DNA of 18,559 bases, taken from assembly GCA_025456385.1 (NCBI GenBank), contig JALOKS010000041.1:1-18559 (forward strand), written 5' to 3'. Origin of the DNA: Thermoanaerobaculales bacterium. GTDB lineage: Bacteria > Acidobacteriota > Thermoanaerobaculia > Thermoanaerobaculales > Sulfomarinibacteraceae. Under the pieces are notes generated by a model. The model made no database searches. It worked only from the letters and a program-made list of their open reading frames with translations, and was not told the DNA's origin. Position 1 is the first letter of the stretch. The number at the start of each line of letters is the position of its first letter. Position numbers and translations under genes: made by a program. Below are positions 1-9,300 of this stretch, piece by piece.

Positions 1-2
1 TC

Positions 3-383
3 GGCTGGAGCCTCGGCGGCTACCTCGCCCGCGAGGCGGCGCGCGAGCGCCCCGACCTGGTGGAGCGGGTCATCACCCTCGGCGCGCCGGTGGTCGGAGG
101 CCCGAGCTACACGGCCTCGGCCCCCATGTACGCGCGCAGGGGCTACGACCTCGACGAGATCAAGGCTTCCGTCCTCGAGCGCGAGCGGCGTCCGATCGAG
201 GTCCCGGTCTTCGCGGTCTACAGCAGGTCGGATGGCGTCGTCGCCTGGCGAGCCTGCATCGACCGCTTCGCCAACCCGCGGGTCGAGCACCACGAGCTGC
301 GCTCCAGCCACCTCGGCCTGGTCGGCTCGCCGCGGGCCTTCGAGCTCATCGCCGGGCTGCTCGCGAGGAAGCCCTCACCGTGA
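3..383 (+). CDS. Alpha/beta hydrolase, 3' part only
   Basis: The gene is cut by the left window edge; the frame is open from base 3. The first visible residues read GWSLGG, the G-x-S-x-G nucleophile elbow of alpha/beta hydrolases, with the serine codon at 9-11. Downstream, YSRSDGVV would supply the acid aspartate and SSHLGL the histidine, so a full Ser-Asp-His triad can be placed in the 126 visible residues. The family covers esterases, lipases and related enzymes; the substrate cannot be told from this fragment. It ends 47 bases before the AhpD-like gene on the same strand and could be the preceding gene of that operon. No membrane segment is seen in the visible part. Confidence 0.85.
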   Translation, partial: GWSLGGYLAREAARERPDLVERVITLGAPVVGGPSYTASAPMYARRGYDLDEIKASVLERERRPIEVPVFAVYSRSDGVVAWRACIDRFANPRVEHHELRSSHLGLVGSPRAFELIAGLLARKPSP

Positions 384-430
384 TGTAACGTTCAACCCCC
401 AGGCGACACAGAGGACGCGGAGGAGCGACG

Positions 431-759
431 ATGAGCGACTACTACAAGGCCGAGCACCTGCCGAGCTTTCCCACGATCGCGGAGGGCCAACCCGAGCTCG
501 CGCGCAAGTTCTTCGACTACTACGGTGCGGTCTTCGCCGACGGTGCGCTGTCGGCGCGGGAGAAGGCGCTGATCGCCCTCGCCGTGGCGCACGCGGTGCA
601 GTGCCCGTACTGCATCGACGCCTACACCGGGGACAGCCTGGCCAAGGGCGCCGACCTCGAGCAGATGACCGAGGCGGTCCACGTCGCGGTGGCGATCCGC
701 GGCGGCGCGTCGCTGGTCCACGGCGTGCAAATGCTCGAGCACGCCCGCAAGGCCTCGAT

Positions 760-763
<4 letters not shown>
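431..763 (+). CDS. AhpD/carboxymuconolactone decarboxylase-like protein of arsenosugar type
   Basis: A 110-residue protein with an AhpD-type core: KALIALAVAHAVQ followed by CPYC (Cys58, Cys61), then a helix with HVAVAIRGGASLVHG. In AhpD proteins the C-x2-C pair is the thiol redox centre and nearby Glu/His residues relay protons. The start is supported by GGAGGAG at 419-425, five bases before ATG. The stop overlaps the GTG start of the next gene (ATGTGA), so the two are translationally coupled. Small AhpD-like 'peroxidase-like' proteins are known neighbours of ArsS in arsenosugar loci, and the next gene is ArsS-like, so that is the preferred reading. What it reduces or carries is unknown. Confidence 0.85.
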
Positions 764-1913
<1,150 letters not shown>

Positions 1914-1917
<4 letters not shown>

Positions 1918-2681
1918 GCGCGGCATCGGCCGCGGAGGCCGGCGTCCGCACTGCCGGCCGTACCTGGATCCGGCCGCTCCTGCTGGGCCTGGCCGTGGTC
2001 GCCCTGCTGGCGGCGGCCAGGATCCTCGGCCTCGGCGACCGCCTCGACGACCTGCGCTCCTGGATCCTCGGCCTCGGGCCCTGGGGCCCGTTGGTCTTCA
2101 TCGCGATCTACGCGGTCGCAGTGGTCGCGGCGGTCCCGGGGTCGGTCCTGACGATCGCCGCCGGCGCCATGTTCGGCTCGGTGCTCGGCGTCGCCGTGGT
2201 GAGCGTCGCCTCGACCCTCGGCGCGGCGATGGCCTTCGCGGTGGCGCGCTGGTTCGCCCGCGACTCGGTCGCGCGCTGGCTGGCGGGCAACGAGAAGTTC
2301 TCGAAGCTCGACCGGATGACCCATCGCCACGGCGCCATCGTGGTCGCGATCACACGGCTGGTGCCGCTCTTCCCCTTCACCCTGCTCAACTACGGCTTCG
2401 GCCTCACCGGCGTGCGCTTCCGCACCTACGTCCTGTGGTCGTGGCTCTGCATGCTGCCCGGCACGGTGCTCTACGTCGTCGGTGCGGACGCGGTGACGCG
2501 GGGCCTGGCCGAGGGTCGGGTGCCGTGGCCGCTGGTCGCGATCCTGGCCGTGACGACAGCCGTTCTGACCCTGATCGTGCGCCGAGCGCGCCGCGCGCTG
2601 ACGACTGATCCCGACGATCCCGACCGCGAAGGAGAGCCCGGTGAGCGTGCTGCCCAAGATCACCCCGTTCGACGACCATAA
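1914..2681 (+). CDS. TVP38/TMEM64 (DedA-like, VTT domain) membrane protein
   Basis: A 255-residue integral membrane protein. An N-terminal hydrophobic segment (RPLLLGLAVVALLAAARIL) precedes the VTT core: VAAVPGSVLTIAAGAMFGSVLG, then a small-residue-rich stretch ending ARWFARDSV, and later RLVPLFPFTLLNYGFGLTGV plus a C-terminal transmembrane pair. These are the conserved landmarks of the TVP38/TMEM64 branch of the DedA superfamily. Transport or lipid-scrambling roles are proposed for the superfamily; no substrate is known here. ATG overlaps the arsS stop (ATGA), and the 3' end overlaps the next gene by 41 bases, so it sits in the same operon. Pairing with a MerA-like flavoprotein is a common gene arrangement. 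Confidence 0.88.
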
Positions 2682-4170
2682 CGAGAGGCTGATCGCCAAC
2701 GTCTGCCCCACCGACTGGATCAACCCCGAGCCGGAGGGCCGCTACAACCTGGTGGCGGTCGGGGCCGGGACCGCCGGTCTGGTGGCCGCTGCCGGCGCGG
2801 CCGGGATGGGGGCGAAGGTCGCGCTCGTCGAACGCCACCTGATGGGCGGCGACTGCCTCAACGTCGGCTGCGTGCCGTCGAAGACCTTGATCCGCGCGGC
2901 TCACGCTGTCGCCGACGTCCGCGGCGCCGCGCGCTTCGGCATCACCGTGCCGGGCGCCGCCGGGGTCGATTTCGCGGCCGTCATGGAGCGGGTGCGCCGG
3001 GTCCGCGCTCACCTCAGCCCGCACGACTCGGCGCGGCGCTTCCGCGACGTCTACGGCGTCGACGTCTACCTCGGCAGCGGCCGCTTCACCGGTTCGGACA
3101 CCCTCGAGGTGGGCGGCCGGGAGCTGCGCTTCGAGAGGGCGGTGATCGCCACCGGCGCGCGGGCGGCGGTGCCGATGATCCCCGGCCTCGCCGAGGCGGG
3201 CTTCCTCACCAACGACACGGTGTTCAATCTGACCGAGCAGCCGGGCAGGCTGGCGGTGCTCGGCGGCGGTCCGATCGGCTGCGAGCTCGCCCAGACCTTC
3301 GCCCGCCTCGGGACCCGGGTGACGGTCATCGAGATGGGTGAGCACTTCCTGCCCCGCGAGGACGCCGACGCGGTCGAGATCCTGCGCAGCGCCCTCGAGC
3401 GCGACGGCGTCGACGTGCGGCTCGGGACCGTTCTCGACCGCGTGCAGCTGAGGGGCGGCACCAAGGTCCTCCAGCTGACGAGCTCCGGCGCGCCCGCGAC
3501 TCTGGATGTCGACGCCATCCTGGTCGGGGTCGGCCGGACGCCCAACGTCGACGGTCTCGGCCTCGAGGCAGCAGGGGTCCGCTGCAGCCGGGAAGGCGTC
3601 GAGGTCGACGACCACCTGCGGACCGCCAACCCGCGGGTCTACGCCGCCGGCGACGTCTGCTCCCCGTACAAGTTCACCCACGCCGCCGATTTCATGGCGC
3701 GGGCGGTGATTCAGAACGCCTTCTTCGGCTTCGCGGGCCGCAGGAAGGTCAGCTCGCTGACGATTCCGTGGTCCACCTACACCGATCCCGAGATCGCCCA
3801 CGTCGGCCTCTCCGAGCGGCAGGCGGCGGAGCAGGGCATCGAGATCGCGACCTTCACCGTCCCCATGTCGGGCGTCGACCGGGCGGTCGCCGAGGGCGAC
3901 GACGAGGGCTTCGTGAAGATCCACGTCAGGAAGGGCGGCGACACCATCGTCGGCGCCACCGTGGTCGCGAAGCACGCCGGCGAGATGATCTCCGAGATCA
4001 CCACCGCGATGGCGGGCGGGATCGGGCTCGGCAGGCTCGCCGCCGTGATCCACCCCTACCCGACCCGGACCGAGGCGATCCGCAAGGCGGGCGACCTCTT
4101 CAACCGCACCCGGCTCACCGAGGGCCGGGCGAAGCTCCTGCGCCGCTACTTCGCCTGGCGGCGGCGCTGA
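2641..4170 (+). CDS. MerA-like FAD-dependent pyridine nucleotide-disulphide oxidoreductase
   Basis: A 509-residue class I flavoprotein disulphide reductase. It has an FAD-binding VAVGAGTAGLVAA (about residues 38-50), the redox pair in GGDCLNVGCVPSK (Cys72, Cys77), an NAD(P)H-binding GGGPIGCELAQ, a second FAD motif YAAGDVCS and the dimerisation end IHPYPTRTEAI. The Tyr in HPYPT, where lipoamide dehydrogenases have His, is the MerA-like form. It lacks the N-terminal heavy-metal-associated domain and the C-terminal Cys pair of true mercuric reductase, so mercury reduction should not be assumed. The GTG start has AAGGAG at 2629-2634, six bases upstream, and lies inside the TVP38 gene. The context suggests a redox role in the arsenic/arsenosugar operon; the substrate is unknown. 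Confidence 0.85.
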   Translation: MSVLPKITPFDDHNERLIANVCPTDWINPEPEGRYNLVAVGAGTAGLVAAAGAAGMGAKVALVERHLMGGDCLNVGCVPSKTLIRAAHAVADVRGAARFGITVPGAAGVDFAAVMERVRRVRAHLSPHDSARRFRDVYGVDVYLGSGRFTGSDTLEVGGRELRFERAVIATGARAAVPMIPGLAEAGFLTNDTVFNLTEQPGRLAVLGGGPIGCELAQTFARLGTRVTVIEMGEHFLPREDADAVEILRSALERDGVDVRLGTVLDRVQLRGGTKVLQLTSSGAPATLDVDAILVGVGRTPNVDGLGLEAAGVRCSREGVEVDDHLRTANPRVYAAGDVCSPYKFTHAADFMARAVIQNAFFGFAGRRKVSSLTIPWSTYTDPEIAHVGLSERQAAEQGIEIATFTVPMSGVDRAVAEGDDEGFVKIHVRKGGDTIVGATVVAKHAGEMISEITTAMAGGIGLGRLAAVIHPYPTRTEAIRKAGDLFNRTRLTEGRAKLLRRYFAWRRR

Positions 4171-4230
4171 GGGTTGGCCGCACTCGAGCCCGCCCCTCGA
4201 CACCGGTCGTGGAGCGGGCGAGAATGCCCC

Positions 4231-4419
4231 ATGACCCGGCTCCCCGGTCGCCGCGTTCTGCTCACCGGCGCCTCCCAGGGGATCGGTCCCGTGATCGCCG
4301 CGGCCCTGGCGGAACGGGGCTGCCACCTCGCCCTGGCCGCGCTCTCCCCAGGCCTCGCGGGCTGGCTGATGCGCCGCCTCGGGGTCGTCGAGTTCCAGGA
4401 CCGCAAGGCCGGTCGATAG
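4231..4419 (+). pseudogene. Short-chain dehydrogenase remnant with internal deletion
   Basis: This 62-codon frame begins like a complete short-chain dehydrogenase: VLLTGASQGIG is the NAD(P) cofactor motif, followed by AAALAERGCHLALAAL. It then jumps directly to SPGLAGWLMRRLGVVEFQDRK, which resembles the C-terminal end of such enzymes. A normal member has about 250 residues, so the whole middle, including the Ser-Tyr-Lys active site (Y-x3-K), is missing while the frame is kept. It cannot be a working dehydrogenase. It could be a decayed gene or a collapsed assembly. The C-terminal assignment is less certain than the N-terminal one. Confidence 0.6.
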
Positions 4420-4500
4420 CGGGTGATCGGTGCTTTTCACGCCTGACCCCGTACCCTTGGAACGCCGGCGCTTCGGAGAGGCCGTCGCCCGGGAGCTGCC

Positions 4501-6039
4501 ATGAAGGCTTCGTCGCGCTCCGATCGTCGCCACGGCAGTGACGGTGACGGGTCGGCTGCCGGGTCGCCCGCCTGCTTCGAAGCGCTTCTCGAGCGGGTGC
4601 TCGGGGAGCTCCACCGCAGCGCCGATCTCCAGACCGGCGTCCAAGCCGCTCTCGGCCAGATCGCGGCGCATTTTTCCGCGCAGCGCGCGATGGTGACGGT
4701 GCCTGGATGCCCGACGCCCGTCATGGAGGGGGCCTCCGACGCCGCGCCGGAGGTGATGGAGGAGATCGACCTGGGTCCGCAACGAGGCATCGGAACAGCG
4801 GCTCTCTTCGGGTTGCAGCGTTCCGGGTCCTGGACGGACCGCGATGCCAGGCAGCTCCGCATCGCCTCCCTGGCGCTCTGTGAAGCGCTCTGCCGTCGGC
4901 ACGCCGAGTCCGAGCACCGCGAGCAGGGGATCTGGCTGCTGATGGCCATGGAGGCGGCGACGGTCGGGGTCTGGGACTGGGATGTGGCCGGCGACCGCGT
5001 GCGTTTCATCTCGCCCTACGACGCGCACGGAGGGCGTGTTCGGGTCCAAGAAACCGAAGGTTCGAAGTCGCTGGAGTGGTGCCACCCGGACGACACGAGG
5101 GCCTCCAGCCCCGAGGTCGAGCGGGCGATCTCCGGGGAGACCGACGCCTTCGCGATGATCGTGAGGCAGCGCGGCCGGTCCGAACCGGACGGGCCGTGGG
5201 TACATGTCTACAGTCGTGGCCGGGTCGTCGAGCGCGACGCCACGGGACGCGCCCGCCGCATCATGGGGACCTTCGAGGATGTGACCGAGGCGAACCTCAA
5301 GGCCGAGGCCGAGAAGGAGCGTGAGCGCGCGATGTCGCGCGCGGCGCGCATGGCCTCACTGGGTGCCCTCGCCTCGAGCCTGGCCCACGACCTCAACCAG
5401 CCGCTGACGGCGCTGACGAGCTTTCTCGAGGGCACCGTCCGGCTGGTCTCGAAGGGGCAGGCCACCGAGGTCGACGTCGTGAATGCCCTCGAGCGGAGCG
5501 TCAGCTTCGCCCACCGCGCATCGGAAATCGTGCGGAGCTTCCGCCGCCTGCTGCAGCGAGAGGCGCCGCTGCGGGAGGACGTGGATCTGAGCGCCCTGCT
5601 GTCGAGAGTGCGGAACCGCATCCAGCGTGAGGCCGCGGTGGCGGCGGTCGAGATCGTGGTGCCGGCGGAGACCGAACCGGTGGTGATTCGTGCCGATGGG
5701 CTGCAGATCGAGCAGGTGCTGATCAACCTCGTCCGCAACGCCATCGAGGCGCTGGATGGCAGCGAGCGGAGCCCCCGGGGAGTGACGTTGAACGTGCGGG
5801 AAGCGGCCGGCCTGGCCGAGATCCGGGTCACGGACAATGGTCCCGGGATTCCCGACGGGATTCGAGATCGTCTGTTCGAGCCTCTTGCGACCAGCAAGGA
5901 AGCCGGGCGGGGTCTCGGTCTGGCGATCTGCCACTCGATCGCAGAGATCCACGGCGGACGCCTCCGCGTCGAGCGGACCGGGCCCGAGGGCACCACCTTC
6001 GTGCTCGCCCTCCCGAGTGACGACGGGGGTCGCCCATGA
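4501..6039 (+). CDS. Soluble PAS-domain sensor histidine kinase
   Basis: A 512-residue two-component kinase without transmembrane segments. Residues 1-135 form an unassigned N-terminal region, possibly GAF-like. A PAS fold spans about 140-265 (GVWDWDVAGDRVRF at its start, RIMGTFEDVTE at its end). The phospho-acceptor H-box is LAHDLNQPLTAL with His296. The ATPase domain has the N-box LINLVRNAIEAL (about 407-418), G1 DNGPGIPDG (about 446) and G2 GRGLGLAICHS (about 469). The order PAS, HDLNQPL, HATPase and a following FixJ-type regulator is that of the FixL/FixJ or TodS/TodT class. No haem ligand can be assigned. GGGAG at 4491-4495 supports the ATG. The stop overlaps the start of the response-regulator gene by 4 bases (ATGA). 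Confidence 0.9.
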   Translation: MKASSRSDRRHGSDGDGSAAGSPACFEALLERVLGELHRSADLQTGVQAALGQIAAHFSAQRAMVTVPGCPTPVMEGASDAAPEVMEEIDLGPQRGIGTAALFGLQRSGSWTDRDARQLRIASLALCEALCRRHAESEHREQGIWLLMAMEAATVGVWDWDVAGDRVRFISPYDAHGGRVRVQETEGSKSLEWCHPDDTRASSPEVERAISGETDAFAMIVRQRGRSEPDGPWVHVYSRGRVVERDATGRARRIMGTFEDVTEANLKAEAEKERERAMSRAARMASLGALASSLAHDLNQPLTALTSFLEGTVRLVSKGQATEVDVVNALERSVSFAHRASEIVRSFRRLLQREAPLREDVDLSALLSRVRNRIQREAAVAAVEIVVPAETEPVVIRADGLQIEQVLINLVRNAIEALDGSERSPRGVTLNVREAAGLAEIRVTDNGPGIPDGIRDRLFEPLATSKEAGRGLGLAICHSIAEIHGGRLRVERTGPEGTTFVLALPSDDGGRP

Positions 6040-6610
6040 CGGCGGACAGCCCCCGGATCTGGCTCGTCGACGACGAGCCGGACGTGCTCGACGCCCTGTC
6101 CCTGCTGATCCGGTCCGCCGAGTACACTGTCGTTCCCTGTCGCAGCGGCGGCGAGCTCCTGGAGGCATGGGAGGCTTCGAGGTCCAGCGAGAGCTCGCCC
6201 GGCGCGGCTGTCGCCTCCCGCTGGTCTTTCTGAGCGGTCATGGCGACATCCCGATCGCCGTGCAGGCGATCCAGGCCGGTGCTCTCGACTTTCTCGAAAA
6301 GCCGGTGCGAGACCTGAAGCTCTTCGAGGTTCTCGAGCGGGCGCTCGAGGAGGATCGCCGCCGGCAGGCTGCGGAGCGCGCCCGGCAGGAAGCCCGCAGG
6401 CTGCTGGACTCGCTGAGCCCCCGAGAGGCCGAGGTGGCGGACCTGATGCTGGAGGGGCTGCGGACGGCCGACATGGCCGCTCGGCTCGGCCTCAGCCCGC
6501 GGACCGTCGAGATGCACCGAGCGCGCCTGCTGCGACGTCTGGGCGCCCGCACCTCGGTCGAGGCGGTGAGGATCATCGGCGCGGCGCGCGAGATCGTGCC
6601 GAAGTCCTGA
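6036..6610 (+). pseudogene. FixJ/LuxR-type response regulator with receiver deletion and frameshift
   Basis: The cognate regulator of the preceding kinase. The first part (from 6036) reads IWLVDDEPDVLDALSLLI, a receiver beta1 strand with its acidic pair, up to about GGELLEAWEA. The receiver then continues in another frame from about 6161 (GMGGFEVQREL, VFLSGHGDIPIAVQAIQ, DFLEKPV with the conserved Lys) into an intact C-terminal LuxR HTH (LSPREAEVADLML, AARLGLSPRTVEMHRARLLRRLGA). The segment carrying the phospho-acceptor Asp (normally LDVRMPGM) is absent. An internal ATG at 6167 could give a 147-residue product with the HTH, but it would lack the phosphorylation site. Either a broken gene or an assembly deletion. 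Confidence 0.75.
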
Positions 6611-6642
6611 GGCGCCGCGCGACGCCTGGCTTTCGTGGCGCG

Positions 6643-6830
6643 TCACGGCCGCAGGAAGCGCGCGTGAAGCACCGCTCCGACAGCGGCGAGGGCGGCGGCC
6701 GCCAGCAGCGCCTCGAGATCCTCACGGACGGCGGTCCAGAGCGGAGGGCCGGAGCCCTCGAGGAGCCGTAGGGCGATCGCCTCGACCTACTCGAGGACGA
6801 TCGCCCGCTCCGCGCGGAGGTCCCGGGCGG
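6643..6830 (-). pseudogene. Unassigned minus-strand coding remnant
   Basis: Reading leftwards from about 6830 on the minus strand gives DLRAERAIVLE, a TAG stop at 6787-6789, and then in the same frame a stretch starting VEAIALRLLEGSGPPLW and ending LLAAAALAAVGAVLHARFL, with a TGA at 6643-6645. The last part looks like a hydrophobic helix of a small membrane protein. There is no good start codon after the TAG. The piece directly follows the TonB-receptor remnant in another frame. I cannot name the family; it may be the tail of a gene fused to the receptor remnant by deletion. Confidence 0.3.
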
Positions 6831-6831
6831 T

Positions 6832-7539
6832 TGGCGCCGTCGGTCCACGTCACGTGGATGTTCAGCAGCAGGCCGTCCACCGGCCACAGCGACCCGGCCA
6901 GCTCGAGCCCGCGGATCCGGGCTTCCGCGGAGTTCTGGTAGACGTTGCTAAGGTCGGCCCCGGAGCGGGAGATCAGGTCGGAGACCTCGTACCAGAAGCC
7001 GGTGGTCTCGAGGCTGAAAGCCCGCGAGACCCGGCGTTCGAAGCCGAGCACGAAGCACGTCCGAGTTCGTCCGGTCGCCATCGCCTTGGAGGACCGTGGG
7101 CACGACGCTCGAGGGGCCGCGATACACGATCGCGCCCTCCACCGGCTCGAAGTCCCCGGACACCGGCCAGCTGTCGCTCCCCTGGTGGCTGAAACTCAGC
7201 CAGTAGCTGAACCTCCCGCGGCGGCCGCCGTGGTTCAGCGACAGCGCACCGAGACCGTTCTCGCCGGCCTCGGCCGTGATCTCAGTGGCCATACCGGCAG
7301 CCGCCTGCTTAGTGATGATGTTGACGACCCCACCCATGGCGTTGGCACCGTAGAGAACCGACGCCGCAGCCTTTGCTGCCCTCGATGCGGGCGATGTTGG
7401 CGGTGGGGATCTGGTTGAGGTCGAGCTGGCCTTAGAAGGTCTCGTAGAAGGGCACGCCGTCGATGAGGACCAGAATCTTGGACTGGTCGATATTCGCGAC
7501 GTCGCCCGAAGGCGAGACGTCACCGCGAATCGAGAGCCG
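6832..7539 (-). pseudogene. Broken TonB-dependent receptor (BtuB/siderophore type)
   Basis: Pieces of one outer-membrane receptor lie in several frames on the minus strand. From 7539 the plug domain starts RLSIRGD and continues to KILVLIDGVPFYETF; a TAA stop at 7432-7434 interrupts it. It resumes as GQLDLNQIPTANIARIEGSKG, then a frameshift near 7375 leads to ASVLYGANAMGGVVNIITK, the most typical plug motif. Early barrel strands follow (FSYWLSFSHQGSD). Near 7070 another shift joins directly to late barrel strands (FVLGFERRVSRAFSLETTGF, VYQNSAEARIRGLELAG). The signal peptide, TonB box and several hundred middle residues are missing against a usual length of 600-700. It would have served the adjacent class III ABC importer. 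Non-functional as it stands. Confidence 0.8.
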
Positions 7540-8314
7540 GCAGGACGAAGGTACGTCCGCCGGCGCTGATCACCTCGACCTCGACGCCGTAGGTCGCGGC
7601 GAGCTTGTCCCCTTTGAGCATCTCGGTTGCCGGGCCGGCGGCGATGAGCCGCCCCCGCCGGAGCAGCACCGCCCAGTCGGCGGCCGCGGCGGCCATGTTC
7701 GGGTCGTGGGTGGTGAGAATCACCGCGTGCCCCTGCCGGCGCAGCCCGGCGATCAGGCCGAGAACGCTGTGCGTGTTGGCGAGGTCGAGGTGGGCCAGCG
7801 GCTCGTCGAGCAGCAGCACCTTCGGGTTTTGGACCAGGGCTCGCGCAATGGCGGCCAGCTGCCGCTCACCGCCGGACAATGAGCTGACAAGTCGATGGCC
7901 CAGCGCCTCGAGGCCGGTTTTCGCCAGCACCGCCGCCACGGCGGCCAGGTCCTGCGGCCCGGGCCGCTCGAGCAGGCCGAGGTACGGCGCGCGTCCGAGC
8001 AGCACGTACTCGGCGAGCTCGAGCTCGAATGCGCCGGCGTCGTCCTGGGACACGAGACCGACCTGGCGGCTCCGCTCGCGCCGGCCCCGCCGGCGGTGCT
8101 CACGGCCGTGGACCAGGACGCGGCCCGCGGTCGGCGCCAGCCAGCCGAGGATGAGGTTCAGGAGCGTGGTCTTGCCGGAACCGTTGGCGCCCAGGACAGC
8201 CGTCACCGCGCCATCGGGAAGCTCGAGGTCGATGCCTTCGAGCGCCGGCGCTTCGCGGCGGTCGTACGAATAGGCCACGCCCTCCACCGCGACGGCCGTC
8301 GGCAGTGCGCTCAT
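7520..8314 (-). CDS. Class III ABC importer ATPase (BtuD/FecE-like)
   Basis: A 264-residue ABC ATPase. Walker A is GANGSGKT (about 42-49), the signature is LSGGERQ (about 146-152), Walker B is LLLDEP (about 167-172) and the switch histidine is in TTHDP (His203). It matches the ATPases of vitamin B12, haem and siderophore importers and follows the permease gene with a 4-base overlap. The start ATG at 8314 is set by that overlap. At the C-terminus, after RTFVLPA, the frame runs about 20 bases into sequence that in another frame encodes the TonB-receptor plug start, so the last residues (LDSR) may be a deletion scar. All catalytic parts are present. Confidence 0.9.
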   Translation of the reverse strand: MSALPTAVAVEGVAYSYDRREAPALEGIDLELPDGAVTAVLGANGSGKTTLLNLILGWLAPTAGRVLVHGREHRRRGRRERSRQVGLVSQDDAGAFELELAEYVLLGRAPYLGLLERPGPQDLAAVAAVLAKTGLEALGHRLVSSLSGGERQLAAIARALVQNPKVLLLDEPLAHLDLANTHSVLGLIAGLRRQGHAVILTTHDPNMAAAAADWAVLLRRGRLIAAGPATEMLKGDKLAATYGVEVEVISAGGRTFVLPALDSR

Positions 8315-9294
8315 GCCCGGATCCCCGGCCGGCGGCGGGTCAGCAGAACGAGGAAGGCCGCTGAGCCGAGCAGTGCGGTGAGGATGCCGAGGGGGATCTC
8401 GCCGCTGAGCAGGGTCCGCGCCAGGTCGTCGCACAGCAGCACGAAGAGGGCGCCGAGGACCAGGGACGCGGGCAGCGCCAGGCGGGCGTTCCAGCCCACC
8501 AGCCGCCGGGCGAGGTGCGGGATGATCAAGCCGACCCACGTGATCTGACCGGCCTTCGCCACCACTGCTGCGGTCGCGGCGACCGCAGCGGTGAGGAGGA
8601 GGACACGCTCGACGCGCGGCGCGGCGCCGAGCGAGAAGGCCGTCTCGTCGCGCAGCGCCAGCAGGTTGAGGCGCCAGCGCATGGCCCACATGACCAGCAG
8701 GGCCGGGAGCGCCACCGGCAGCATGTGCAGGAGATCGGGCCAGGTGATGGACCACAGCCCTCCCAGGATCCAGAAGGTGATGTCCGGAAGCTGGCGTTGG
8801 GGATCGGCGAGGTACTTGAGCAGCCCGGTGCCCGCCGTGTAGAGCGAGCCGACCGCGATGCCCGCCAGCAGAAGCCGCAGCACCGGCCCCCCGAAGCGGA
8901 TGCGGTGGGCGAGGGTGTAGCTCAGACCGAGGCCGAGGAAGGCGAAGAACGCCGCGCCGACCTGGATCATCAACGGGCGGCCGGCGGCGAAGATGATGGC
9001 GAGGGAGGCGCCGAAGGCCGCGCCCTGGGAGACGCCGAGGAAGCCGGAGTCCACGAGGGGGTTGCGGAACAGCGTCTGGAAGACGAAGCCGGCCGCTGCC
9101 AGCACGGTCCCGAGCAGCAGGGCGGCGAGGATCCTCGGCAGACGGAGGTTGACCACCAGGTTGACGGCCAGGTCGTCAGCGAGGATCGCCGCGGGCGAGC
9201 TCAAGACCGGCCCCGGATACCTTCCGAGCAGCAGCGACGCGGCCGTGGCGGCGGCGAGCGCGGCGAGAAGCACGAGCGTGCGCCGTCGTTCCAC
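8311..9294 (-). CDS. Class III ABC importer permease (FecCD/BtuC family)
   Basis: A 327-residue, strongly hydrophobic protein of the FecCD/BtuC permease family, which usually has about ten membrane helices. Recognisable landmarks are NLRLPRILAALLLG near the N-terminus, GFVFQTLFRNPLVDSGFLGVSQGAAFGA, ILGGLWSITW in the middle, and GLIIPHLARRLVGWNARLALP with DDLARTLLSGEIPLGILTALLG near the end. These are the conserved loops that contact the ATPase and line the channel. It lies between the binding-protein gene (6 bases away) and the ATPase gene (4-base overlap), giving the order binding protein, permease, ATPase. The substrate could be a corrinoid, ferric siderophore, haem or an oxyanion; the permease does not show which. 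Confidence 0.92.
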   Translation of the reverse strand: MERRRTLVLLAALAAATAASLLLGRYPGPVLSSPAAILADDLAVNLVVNLRLPRILAALLLGTVLAAAGFVFQTLFRNPLVDSGFLGVSQGAAFGASLAIIFAAGRPLMIQVGAAFFAFLGLGLSYTLAHRIRFGGPVLRLLLAGIAVGSLYTAGTGLLKYLADPQRQLPDITFWILGGLWSITWPDLLHMLPVALPALLVMWAMRWRLNLLALRDETAFSLGAAPRVERVLLLTAAVAATAAVVAKAGQITWVGLIIPHLARRLVGWNARLALPASLVLGALFVLLCDDLARTLLSGEIPLGILTALLGSAAFLVLLTRRRPGIRA

Positions 9295-9300
9295 GGTCGG

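Noticed and set aside
2641..4170. True mercuric reductase (merA)
   Set aside because: No N-terminal metal-binding domain, no C-terminal vicinal cysteines and no mer genes nearby.
2404..5205. Very long open frame on the minus strand (933 codons)
   Set aside because: It runs antisense to the MerA-like gene and the kinase, both of which have clear domains; its translation is a low-complexity Arg/Gly/His-rich shadow typical of GC-rich DNA.
7432..7434. Recoded stop codon in the TonB receptor
   Set aside because: The codon is TAA, and the same gene has two frameshifts and a large deletion, so plain decay or error explains it.
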